From positions 1 through 60,901 of the forward strand of contig CACEYZ010000005.1 in assembly GCA_902563885.1 (NCBI GenBank): DNA of 60,901 bases, given 5' to 3'. The DNA comes from an uncultured SAR86 cluster bacterium (GTDB lineage Bacteria; Pseudomonadota; Gammaproteobacteria; Magnimaribacterales; TMED112). Below, piece after piece: positions 35,047 through 43,356 of the stretch (positions within the stretch are counted from its first letter, which is position 1; each line of letters begins with the position of its first letter). A program made the translations under genes and the position numbers. The notes below the pieces were generated by a model. The model saw nothing but the letters and a program-made list of their open reading frames with translations. It did no database searches and had not been told where the DNA came from.

Positions 35047-36788
35047 AAGAATATTTAATACGTATTTACTCATTACTTTATGAAGATAAAAAAAGACTTC
35101 CATTACTGCTTGTACTGTTTTTACTTACTTCATTTTTTGATGCGTTAAGCCTTGCGATTTTATTTCCATTTATACAAATACTAGTGAATTTTCAGGATTT
35201 TCAGTCTAGTTATGGATGGTTTTTTGATAGCATAAACCTTATTTCGAAATCAGAAATTGTTACATTCTTAGGCATTACCCTTGTTTCACTATTCATCATT
35301 AAAGCTCTTGCTTCAATCTTGGTGAACTGGGCCATTTTAAGAATAACCTACAATAGACAAGCAAAAATTAAGACATCTCTACTACACAAATACCTTAATA
35401 TGCATTACAGAAAGTATATAGAAGGAAATAGTGCCAGATACATTCAGATGATTCAAACAATGAGTATGCAATTCATTAAAGTTTTACAAGGATTTCTAAG
35501 ACTTCTTTCAGATGGTCTTATTTTTCTCTCGATAGTAATTGTATTAGCTATTGTTGAAGGCCCACTTTTAATTTATGTCGGCGGCATGATGATAGTTCTT
35601 CTTTTAATATATGACATCTTTTTTAAAAAACTTTTAGACAGCCAAAGTAGAGCTATTACTGACTCTAGTGTGCAAGTCACAAAAACAGTAAATGAATCAA
35701 TCCAAGGTCTTAAAGAAATAAAGATTCTTGGAAAGCAAAACTTTTTTGAAGATATTCTTAAGGAAAATGTAGACATTTATGCAAAAAATAATATTTATGC
35801 TGATCTAATAAGAACACAGCCAAAACACATTATTGAGTTGATATTTGTAATTGCTTTTACTTTGGCAGTTGTGTTCTTTACTCCACTACAAAACGATTTT
35901 CAGAGCTTAATACCCACACTTGGAGTATTTCTCTTTGCTGCAATTAGGTTAATGCCTACTCTTAACCAAATGCTTGCTTCTGTAAATGTTCTTAGAATAG
36001 GCTACTATCCCACTACCCTTCTTTTCGAAGACATGACTACAAAACAAGACCTTGAAGAAGATGATTATAAAGCAAATATCTTAAAAGATGGCTTCACCTC
36101 CATGCTATTGAAAAATGTATTTTTCTCATATAAAAATGATAAAGAGCATCAATTAAATGGTATTTCATTGCAGGTTGATAAAAATAAATCGATAGGTCTT
36201 TTTGGGCAATCTGGATCAGGAAAAACAACTCTTGTTGACGTGATGTTAGGTCTACTAGAGCCAAGTAAAGGCGAGATTCATTTAAACAACAAAATTGTAA
36301 AAAATAATAAAGAATTTAGAAATTTAGTGGCATATATTCCACAAGATATTTTCATAATAAACGACTCGGTAAAAAACAATATAACTTTAACTGGTAGGGA
36401 TGAAGTTATTGATGATGTTTTATTAGAAGATGTAGTGTTGAGATCAAGACTTAAAGAGGTTATCAATAATCTCCCTGAGGGAATTAATACAAATATTGGA
36501 GAAAGAGGAGTAAAGCTTTCTGGAGGTCAAAAACAAAGAATTGCTATAGCTCGAGCACTCTACAATAAAAGGGAAGTTCTTATTATGGATGAGGCAACTA
36601 GTGCTTTGGATAATAATACAGAAAAAGAAATAATTGATGAAATAAGAAAGCTAAAAGGTAAAGTTACTATGGTAGTAATAGCCCATAGGCTTACAACACT
36701 ACAGCACTGTGATGAAATTTATGAAATAAGTAATGGAAGAATTAGCGAAAAATATAACTATGAAGACATAAGTAAAAGTAAAAAATAA
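35043..36788 (+). CDS. ABC exporter, PglK/MsbA-type lipid-linked glycan flippase
   Basis: A 581-residue half-transporter with about six N-terminal membrane segments followed by the ATPase: GQSGSGKTTL (Walker A), LSGGQKQRIAIARAL (signature), LIMDEATSALD (Walker B) and AHRLTTL (H-loop). Its place between glycosyltransferases suggests it flips the undecaprenyl-linked repeat, as PglK does in Campylobacter. No Wzx flippase is seen in the window, although Wzy and Wzz are. Confidence 0.88.
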   Translation: MKEYLIRIYSLLYEDKKRLPLLLVLFLLTSFFDALSLAILFPFIQILVNFQDFQSSYGWFFDSINLISKSEIVTFLGITLVSLFIIKALASILVNWAILRITYNRQAKIKTSLLHKYLNMHYRKYIEGNSARYIQMIQTMSMQFIKVLQGFLRLLSDGLIFLSIVIVLAIVEGPLLIYVGGMMIVLLLIYDIFFKKLLDSQSRAITDSSVQVTKTVNESIQGLKEIKILGKQNFFEDILKENVDIYAKNNIYADLIRTQPKHIIELIFVIAFTLAVVFFTPLQNDFQSLIPTLGVFLFAAIRLMPTLNQMLASVNVLRIGYYPTTLLFEDMTTKQDLEEDDYKANILKDGFTSMLLKNVFFSYKNDKEHQLNGISLQVDKNKSIGLFGQSGSGKTTLVDVMLGLLEPSKGEIHLNNKIVKNNKEFRNLVAYIPQDIFIINDSVKNNITLTGRDEVIDDVLLEDVVLRSRLKEVINNLPEGINTNIGERGVKLSGGQKQRIAIARALYNKREVLIMDEATSALDNNTEKEIIDEIRKLKGKVTMVVIAHRLTTLQHCDEIYEISNGRISEKYNYEDISKSKK

Positions 36789-37657
36789 TGAAAGCCCTCT
36801 GTTACGTTCAAAAAAAATACTATAAGTGGAAGATTGATCTAATAGCCGATGATTTATTCAAAAGTGAAAAGAAAAATTGTGAAATTGAAATAGTTTATCC
36901 AGAAAATTTTTCATTAAATACTATTTTCAAAAAGAAGAAATATGATTTTCTAGTTGGCTGCAATGTTGATGATTTTAAATTCCAGCTACTTTATAAATTT
37001 TTACATTTCGATAAATTTATTACCTTTGATGAGGGCCAAAGAAATATTGATGAAAATGATAAATATTATTCCAAGATTTTCACTTTTGAAAATCAAAAAA
37101 GGTTTTATTTTTTGAATAAAATTTGCGGTTTTCCATTACCATTTGGAAAACTCTTAGAGAAAAGTGATAAACACTATTCGTTTTTCGATCCAAAAATTTT
37201 TAATCATCCTATTAAATCGACTACGTTTCTTAAGAAGAAAAAAATTACGAAAAAGATTACAAAGATATTCTTTGGAGTAAGTAGCAATTGGGTTTTTAGT
37301 CATAGAGAAGATCTTTTGAATAAACCAAAAATCATAGAGAAGAAAATAAATGAAGCAGCTTTGAAAATAAATAAACTATGCCCTGATCTATACATCCCCC
37401 ACCCCAGAGAAGATGAGAGAATACTTGAATTACTTAATGAGAATATTACCGTTATAAATTGTCCAAATGGAAGTGAGGATTTTGTTAATAAATTAGCTTT
37501 AAGTAATGAAATTGAGGTATTTACAGAAAAATCAGGGATAGTTTTTGATCTTAACAAAGAAATAAAAATTTCATTTATTGATTTATTTAATAGGTTTAGT
37601 AAATCTGAATACGACAAGTTTAAAAATCAATATAAAGAATTTAAGAAAAGCAATTAA
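36788..37657 (+). CDS. Putative sialyltransferase-like (GT52-like) glycosyltransferase
   Basis: A 289-residue protein not obvious by simple similarity. It carries the two short motifs shared by bacterial sialyltransferases: an acidic-acidic-Gly (DEG, residues 81-83 in ITFDEGQRNI) and an HP pair (205-206 in YIPHPREDE), followed by EVFTEKSGIVFDL where the donor-phosphate Ser motif is expected. I infer transfer of a CMP-linked nonulosonic acid such as legionaminate. It shares one base with the flippase stop (TAATG). Confidence 0.55.
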   Translation: MKALCYVQKKYYKWKIDLIADDLFKSEKKNCEIEIVYPENFSLNTIFKKKKYDFLVGCNVDDFKFQLLYKFLHFDKFITFDEGQRNIDENDKYYSKIFTFENQKRFYFLNKICGFPLPFGKLLEKSDKHYSFFDPKIFNHPIKSTTFLKKKKITKKITKIFFGVSSNWVFSHREDLLNKPKIIEKKINEAALKINKLCPDLYIPHPREDERILELLNENITVINCPNGSEDFVNKLALSNEIEVFTEKSGIVFDLNKEIKISFIDLFNRFSKSEYDKFKNQYKEFKKSN

Positions 37658-37663
37658 ATCGGA

Positions 37664-38542
37664 ATGTTAGGTAAAGATAGTAAAAAAAATATTCAATTTC
37701 CCGTACAAAAACAAGGCACACCAAGTGTAGTAGTTTTAGAGGACTTTTTTAATGAAGAATTTATTAGAGAAGCAAATACTGATTTTGAAGAGTTTATGAA
37801 AAAATCATCTGAGGTTGATTTTCTTAGTTTTGAAGAAACACGAAAAAATCTATCTTCAAGAGGATCTAGATATGAGGAAATTGTTAAATCGTCAAAATCT
37901 ATCAACAAAATTTGTGAATATATTAAGTCTGAGGAATTCTTTAAAAAATGTATTGAAAATTCGACTGAAGTATTCAATAAAAAAGGATTAAAAATTAAAA
38001 TTCCAAAATTCAATCAAAATTCCTATGACTCTTTAAGGTTTGCTAAAAAATTCTCTATCTTGTGGGCGCTTAATAAGCTTCGCTTTGTTTTGTTTCGAAT
38101 TCCCTTTTTTGGAGACTTATTTGAGAGATTAAGTTTATCTATTTTTGGAAACGTAGCTCCTACTATTGATGTTGCACAATCTGCAATGGGTTATGAAGTT
38201 GGAATGCATACCGATAGCAGATTTAAACTCATGGCTGGAATTATTTATTTAAATACAACAAAAAATGATAGTGATGGAGAAACAGAGTTTTGGAGCTCCG
38301 AAGGTCTTTCAAACCTTGAAAATCAAAAAAGATATCCAGATAAAGAAGATATTAACAATTCCAAACTTTTAATGAGTATTAAACCTAAAGCGGGAAGAAC
38401 TGTTTTATTCATAAACTCAAACGATGCTTATCATAGCGTTAAGAAATTTAAAGGAGATAAAAGGAACATCATATATTTTTCCTTTTCTGTACCTATTTTA
38501 GATAATATCTGGAAAACAGACTTTAAAGTTAAATCTCTTTAA
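37664..38542 (+). CDS. 2-oxoglutarate/Fe(II)-dependent oxygenase-like protein
   Basis: A 292-residue protein. The iron-binding triad is visible as H182-x-D184 (GYEVGMHTDSRF) and H257 (NDAYHSVKKF), with R267 in place to bind 2-oxoglutarate. The strand pattern resembles prolyl-4-hydroxylase-type enzymes. It follows the sialyltransferase-like gene by 6 nt and may hydroxylate a glycan sugar or lipid part. It is convergent with the AroE-like gene, overlapping by 14 nt. Confidence 0.72.
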   Translation: MLGKDSKKNIQFPVQKQGTPSVVVLEDFFNEEFIREANTDFEEFMKKSSEVDFLSFEETRKNLSSRGSRYEEIVKSSKSINKICEYIKSEEFFKKCIENSTEVFNKKGLKIKIPKFNQNSYDSLRFAKKFSILWALNKLRFVLFRIPFFGDLFERLSLSIFGNVAPTIDVAQSAMGYEVGMHTDSRFKLMAGIIYLNTTKNDSDGETEFWSSEGLSNLENQKRYPDKEDINNSKLLMSIKPKAGRTVLFINSNDAYHSVKKFKGDKRNIIYFSFSVPILDNIWKTDFKVKSL

Positions 38543-39359
38543 TTGCTTCAAGCATGTGTTGATGAACAACATCTTCTTTTCCTACCAGATCATTTGCTAA
38601 ACAAAAACCTATGACTGCTTGCATAAGATTCATTCGTGAGCCGTCAATACAATTTAGAGAAAGAGAGCTTGCATCTCTTAATAGTTTTGAAGGACTGTTT
38701 ATATAATTAACATCGAATAACAGAGCTTCTTTGTTAATTAAACTTAATTGACTAGTTGAAAGAATAGAGTCTTCATTATTTCCATCTTTACCTATAGAGG
38801 TGCAATTTATAAGAACATCATAGTTTTCTATATCAAGATTAAGCGAACCATAATCTTTAAAATTCATCCCAAAATCAGTAAATAAACTAGAAATTTCCTG
38901 ATTTCTTCCATAAACATCTACATCAAAATTTTTATTTTGATTAGAAAGTTGATAGCACAATGATTTTGAAACTCCTCCAGTTCCAAGAATGCATACCCTT
39001 TGAATATCTAAATCTTTTTTTACAGAACTAATTGATTCGAGTAAAGCTAAGGTATCAGTATTAGCTGCTGTAAACCTGCCTTCAGAATTAAAGAAACAAT
39101 TTTTTGGCTCAATAAAACTTCCACTATTTTTTGCAAAATAATCAGCGACAACTTCTTTAAGTGGTGCTGCTACCGCTCCACCAATAAAATCAGGTTTTGA
39201 TGTTTCTGAATCTAAGAATTCTATTGCATCACTTTCATGCTCTATATCTACAGTTGTCATTTCTGCATGAATATCGAGTGCGTTAAAAGCAGCATTCCAT
39301 AAAATAGGAGAACGAGCACCCTTTGAAACATCTTTACCTATTATTACCGCCCTTTTCAT
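38529..39359 (-). CDS. Shikimate dehydrogenase homologue with altered substrate pocket
   Basis: About 276 residues, AroE-like. The catalytic Lys (K68 in AVAAPLK) and Asp (D102 in AANTD) are kept, as is the cofactor loop LGTGGVSKSL. Shikimate-binding residues are changed: the usual SxSP Ser pair reads ARSP and the NVTxPFK motif reads AVAAPLK. It probably reduces another keto-acid or cyclic product. The ATG at 39359 is preferred over a TTG at 39365; it lies 2 nt after the stop of the DAHP-synthase-like gene and is the last gene of this operon. Confidence 0.82.
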   Translation of the reverse strand: MKRAVIIGKDVSKGARSPILWNAAFNALDIHAEMTTVDIEHESDAIEFLDSETSKPDFIGGAVAAPLKEVVADYFAKNSGSFIEPKNCFFNSEGRFTAANTDTLALLESISSVKKDLDIQRVCILGTGGVSKSLCYQLSNQNKNFDVDVYGRNQEISSLFTDFGMNFKDYGSLNLDIENYDVLINCTSIGKDGNNEDSILSTSQLSLINKEALLFDVNYINSPSKLLRDASSLSLNCIDGSRMNLMQAVIGFCLANDLVGKEDVVHQHMLEAIKEI

Positions 39360-39361
39360 CT

Positions 39362-40237
39362 TCAAATTACTTGTTTAGAAACTGCTTTTGCAACGTTATC
39401 CATTTTTTTCATGAGAGAATCAAACGTATCGAAGTTGATTGGTTGCAAAGGATCAACTGCGGAATTTTCTGGATCTGGATGAACCTCTAACATTATTGAA
39501 TCGGCTCCAGATGCAATTGATGCAAGTGTCATTGGCTCAACCCAATCACGCCAGAAGGTTGCATGGGAGGGGTCAGTAGCAACTGGAATATTTGTTATTT
39601 CTTGTGTTGCTGGAACAACTTGCAAATCCAATGAAAATCTAGAAGTTGCTCTATGAGTATGTGGAATTGACATTCCTCTCTCACATAAAATTAATTTTGT
39701 ACAGCCTTCCTTAAGAGCGTACTCAGCTGCTCCCAACCAATCTCTTAATGAGGCACCATAATGTCGTTTAAGCATTATAGGGAAACCTGTCTTTGCTGAT
39801 TCTACTATTAAAGGATAATTTTGCATGTTTCTAGATCCAATCTGCAAGATATCTGTAGCATCGCATACTGCATCTAAATGTTTTTCTTCCATAACTTCAG
39901 TTATAACGGGTATTTCAGCCTCCTCTTTAGCTGACTTTAACCACTTAAGCCCATCTAAGCCTGTTTCTGTATATTTCTCATTTCTATATGGAAAACTTAA
40001 AGGTTTGAAAGCTCCACCTCTTAGAAAACTAGCACCTGAAGCTTTTACTGACTTTGCAGTTTCTATGATGAGTTCCTCTGACTCAACCATGTTTGGACCT
40101 GCCATAACAGGAATTTTTTTACCATTAAAAACAACACCTGCTATTTCGAAAGGTTCTTTTGAAAAATTAGCTACTAAAGGTATTTTGGACTTTATATCCT
40201 CTTCAGTTATATCTTTTCCAGGAAACTTGTTATACAT
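39362..40237 (-). CDS. DAHP/KDO8P-synthase family enzyme with atypical active site
   Basis: A 291-residue protein most like AroF-type DAHP synthases: FLRGGAFKP, TEVMEEKHLD, LQIGSRNMQNYPL, LCERGMS, DPSHATFWRDWV and MLEVHPDPENSA. Metal ligands H225, E251 and probably D262 remain, but the Cys of the usual AGPC motif is Asn (AGPNMVES, N49), as in metal-independent KDO8P synthases. The erythrose-4-phosphate motif KPRTSPY reads KPLSFPY. I infer PEP condensation with a different aldose phosphate. It overlaps the Gfo/Idh gene by 8 nt. Confidence 0.88.
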   Translation of the reverse strand: MYNKFPGKDITEEDIKSKIPLVANFSKEPFEIAGVVFNGKKIPVMAGPNMVESEELIIETAKSVKASGASFLRGGAFKPLSFPYRNEKYTETGLDGLKWLKSAKEEAEIPVITEVMEEKHLDAVCDATDILQIGSRNMQNYPLIVESAKTGFPIMLKRHYGASLRDWLGAAEYALKEGCTKLILCERGMSIPHTHRATSRFSLDLQVVPATQEITNIPVATDPSHATFWRDWVEPMTLASIASGADSIMLEVHPDPENSAVDPLQPINFDTFDSLMKKMDNVAKAVSKQVI

Positions 40238-41291
40238 CTTGCCCTAGTTTAGCTGATCTAACATCATCAGAAAATGAAATTATTGAATTATTCTCCACAG
40301 ACGAATATAAAGCATGAATATATTTTATTGAATCTAAACTTGATTCTGCACTTGTAGGAAAAATTATTTTTCCGGAATCATTAAAATTTTTACTAATTTC
40401 TTTGAGCATATGTAAATGACCGTTACCATAACCATTTTTTACAGTTTCTGAGTTCTCTTTAAGTTCATTTGATAGTTCCACTCCATCAAGCTTAACTCTT
40501 GTTAGCTCATTTAAAGCGATGCCTCCAACTGAAATTTGATATTTATCAGTCACCACTTCCAATGATGCTGAAAAATCTTCAGGTCTTACAGCGGTCGTTG
40601 CTTCAATTGTAAAAAATCCGCCCTTCAAAAGTGTTCCAGATGCAACAAAAGTATCCTCTGCTTCAAGTTTATTATTGATATTTCCAGAGAAACCAGATAA
40701 AAATTGCGGAGGACCAAATAAATAAAATAGAGCATCAATATGGTGTATTGCTTGCTGGCTAATTACTCCACCATCTGTTTTCCATCTGCCGTGCCATTCA
40801 TCATTATAATAATCTTGAAGCCGACACCACTGCAATTTAACACTTGCTGAAATGATTTTTCCAAAATCATTTTGTGAAAAGAGTTTTTCAATATATTTAA
40901 TTGGTTTATTTAGTCTGTTTTGAAATACACCTCCGTAAAGAACATTTTTTTCTTTAGCAAGTGCCATATTTGCAACAACATCCTTTACGTTAAGACCTAT
41001 AGGTTTTTCACACAGAACATTAACTCCATTTTGTAAAAGTACCTTTGAGTTATCAGCATGACTACCTGATGGAGTGGTAATTATTGCAATATCAACATCA
41101 TCTTTACTTACCTCATCTATTGAAGAAAAAGTCTTACCTGAATTCTCTTTTTCCCATTTGCTCCTTGATTCTGCATACTGATCTACACCTACAGAAAAGA
41201 TATATTCATCAGATAAATTTTCTTTAATTACTTCAGCATAATGTTGAGCTGCACGCCCTAAACCTATGAAAGCTAGCTTTAATTTACTCAA
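40230..41291 (-). CDS. Gfo/Idh/MocA family oxidoreductase
   Basis: A 353-residue NAD-dependent oxidoreductase: AFIGLGRAAQHY, VLCEKPIGLN with the catalytic Lys and GGVISQQAIHHIDALFYLFG, a typical sugar-substrate segment. It starts with TTG at 41291, supported by GAGGTG four nt upstream, overlapping the glycosyltransferase stop by 8 nt. It should oxidise or reduce a sugar or cyclitol in the same pathway as its DAHP-synthase-like and AroE-like partners. Confidence 0.86.
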   Translation of the reverse strand: MSKLKLAFIGLGRAAQHYAEVIKENLSDEYIFSVGVDQYAESRSKWEKENSGKTFSSIDEVSKDDVDIAIITTPSGSHADNSKVLLQNGVNVLCEKPIGLNVKDVVANMALAKEKNVLYGGVFQNRLNKPIKYIEKLFSQNDFGKIISASVKLQWCRLQDYYNDEWHGRWKTDGGVISQQAIHHIDALFYLFGPPQFLSGFSGNINNKLEAEDTFVASGTLLKGGFFTIEATTAVRPEDFSASLEVVTDKYQISVGGIALNELTRVKLDGVELSNELKENSETVKNGYGNGHLHMLKEISKNFNDSGKIIFPTSAESSLDSIKYIHALYSSVENNSIISFSDDVRSAKLGQDV

Positions 41292-42609
41292 ATTTCACCT
41301 CAAATTTACTCATTTCTTCTTCAGTGCTTATTTCAATCATATCAGCTTGATTAAGTTGGGGGATAAGATTTACCCTTTTTTGTAAAAAGTTCCCATTCCT
41401 TAAATCTGAGGCATTAAGTGTGCACCCAAAACCAAATGGACAAATCATCACTGATGATTCTTCCAATTCTCTTGGCAATAGCTGATTGTTTATTGCTATT
41501 TCGCTTTCCTCTCCTCTTGTAAAACATATTCTTTTTTCTTCATGGCTATAAAGTGTTGGTAGAAATGCTGATTCGTAAAAACTATCTACCAAATTTTTAA
41601 AACTACTCTGATCTCTAAAAGGGTAGTTAACAGAAGAAAGAGTAATAGAATTAGGTATATATTTTTGATTTTCAAAATCTAAAAGGCAATCTTTTAATAC
41701 ATCATTTAAGGAGGTGTCATAGTCTTTTGTGCTTCTATCAAAAATATCGAGTCCAGATTCCTCTGCTTGCTTCAAAGCCCTTTTATCAACTCCACAAAAT
41801 ACTATGTCTTCAAAAACCGAACTTTTTTTTGCATCACTTATAACTTTTCGCAAAAGACCAAGACGAAAGTCGTCATATTTTTCTCTATCAAAAATAATAA
41901 GTATGTCTTTTGTTTTTCCTTTATATTCACAAAGATTTTCACTCTTAAATTCGTCTGCTTCCATTATTTGAACAATTTTTTTAGCTCTTTTTTTATCTGC
42001 TTCCTGATGTATGCCATGATGATGAAAAACTACTGCATCCGGCTCGTATACAATCTTGAATTTATTCTTTATAACTTCTTTTCCCCAAATTCTGTCCTCA
42101 ATATTAGTCACTTCGTCATCAAAACGAAATTTCTCCCAGGTTTTTCTTGTAAATGCTGAGTTGGCATTGTGAAAAAAAGAATCCTTTTCCTGAACTCTCT
42201 TATCATTTCCAAATGTCAGAAATAAATCCCTTTTATCGAGATAGTGTGATGAACTTGTGGGCACTTGCTTTCCATAAACACCCGCAATTTTTTCATCTTC
42301 TAAATCACTTACTAAATTTTTAAGCCAATCTTTCTCTTTAGGAATACAGTGAGCAGACAAACATATCAGATAATCTCCTGAAGAGTTTTCAATTCCAAAA
42401 TTTATTGCGTTTCCTGGTTTAAATTCTTTGAGGGTAACTACTTTTACATTCCATTCTTTTGCTTTTTCAACAGTCTTGTCTGTGGAACAGTTATCTACAA
42501 TAATCACCTCAAAATTTTTGTAATCTTGTTTAAAAATTGCATTCAAACAAATAGAAATCCATTTTTCTTCATTCTTCGTTCTAATTATTATTGAAGCTTT
42601 TTTCATCAT
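41284..42609 (-). CDS. Family 2 glycosyltransferase fused to a degenerate cytidylyltransferase-like domain
   Basis: 441 residues. Residues 1-225 are a GT-A glycosyltransferase (SIIIRTKNEEKWI, IIVDNCSTDKT, a probable metal site near SAHC and a late VVFHHHG). Residues about 235-441 look like a NeuA-type fold: a DIVFCGVDKRALKQAEESG strand-helix and NYPFRDQSSFKNL near the place of the usual SPLR segment. The CTP-binding loop R-x-G-S-K-G is replaced by DREKYDDFRLG, so this half is probably not catalytic. Two ATGs in tandem begin the gene. Confidence 0.75.
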   Translation of the reverse strand: MMKKASIIIRTKNEEKWISICLNAIFKQDYKNFEVIIVDNCSTDKTVEKAKEWNVKVVTLKEFKPGNAINFGIENSSGDYLICLSAHCIPKEKDWLKNLVSDLEDEKIAGVYGKQVPTSSSHYLDKRDLFLTFGNDKRVQEKDSFFHNANSAFTRKTWEKFRFDDEVTNIEDRIWGKEVIKNKFKIVYEPDAVVFHHHGIHQEADKKRAKKIVQIMEADEFKSENLCEYKGKTKDILIIFDREKYDDFRLGLLRKVISDAKKSSVFEDIVFCGVDKRALKQAEESGLDIFDRSTKDYDTSLNDVLKDCLLDFENQKYIPNSITLSSVNYPFRDQSSFKNLVDSFYESAFLPTLYSHEEKRICFTRGEESEIAINNQLLPRELEESSVMICPFGFGCTLNASDLRNGNFLQKRVNLIPQLNQADMIEISTEEEMSKFEVKFE

Positions 42610-43340
42610 ATTTTCTCTGGTACTGGAGGTAAATTTTCAAAATCATTCTCTTTGATCCATTCGGCTGCCTTATTAGCTAAAAATAAATCAAAATCATTAT
42701 GTATGTCTAATGCTGAAAAGCTTCTATTATCTGTTATCAGCTGAACATTGTCACCAATTCTACGGCCATTCCTCCAAAGGTTTGAACGAGATGCACAAGC
42801 TAACCCAGTATCTTCCCTGTATGATTTTCTTCTAACTTGTCTACTCTCATAAACACTCATCCACTCTTTAAGACGTATCGGATTATTATCAATTACCTCC
42901 CAAAAGTTTTTGTGGGTTTCATTAGCGACAAATACACTCTCCAATTCATTATTTTCTTCAAGTGCATCTATAGCATGATCTATCCATCCATCTCTTCTAA
43001 ATAAATCTGTACATGTTAAAAAAACACATATATCGAAGCTTTGTTTAAATATTTTTTCGGACTCTAATAAAGAATACTTTAACGTCTCCTCGGTAGTTGT
43101 TAAGTCACCTGAAACATTACTAGTTCGTAAAAAGGGAACTTCTGCGCCATATTTTAAAGCGACCTCTCTTATGTCTTTATCATCTGTAGAAACAACTATT
43201 TTTGAAAGTTTTTTGGATCTCTTAGCTGCCTCGATTGGCCATGCAATTAAAGGATGACCCAAGAATTCTCTTAAATTCTTTTTCTCAAGCCCCTTAGAGC
43301 CTCCCCTTGCAGGGATTATTGCTATACTATTACTCTGCAT
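42606..43340 (-). CDS. CMP-acylneuraminate-type cytidylyltransferase
   Basis: A 244-residue protein starting AIIPARGGSKGLEKKNLREF, the complete CTP-binding motif, with IVVSTDDKDIREVALKYGAEVPFLR further on, typical of NeuA/PseF enzymes. The usual SPLR-type segment reads CTDLFRRDGW. As first gene of the operon with DAHP-synthase-like and AroE-like genes, it should activate the acid sugar they make. TAAAAT lies 9 nt before the ATG on the minus strand. Confidence 0.88.
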   Translation of the reverse strand: MQSNSIAIIPARGGSKGLEKKNLREFLGHPLIAWPIEAAKRSKKLSKIVVSTDDKDIREVALKYGAEVPFLRTSNVSGDLTTTEETLKYSLLESEKIFKQSFDICVFLTCTDLFRRDGWIDHAIDALEENNELESVFVANETHKNFWEVIDNNPIRLKEWMSVYESRQVRRKSYREDTGLACASRSNLWRNGRRIGDNVQLITDNRSFSALDIHNDFDLFLANKAAEWIKENDFENLPPVPEKI

Positions 43341-43356
43341 TAATGGTAGATTTTAC

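Noticed and set aside
38529-40237. aroF and aroE as ordinary aromatic amino acid genes
   Set aside because: Key substrate-binding residues are changed in both, and both are embedded in an operon with a CMP-sugar synthetase, glycosyltransferase and sugar oxidoreductase.
41767-42159. Long plus-strand open frames antisense to the glycosyltransferase
   Set aside because: They are A+T-rich shadows with no recognisable family, while the minus-strand gene has GT2 motifs and operon overlaps.
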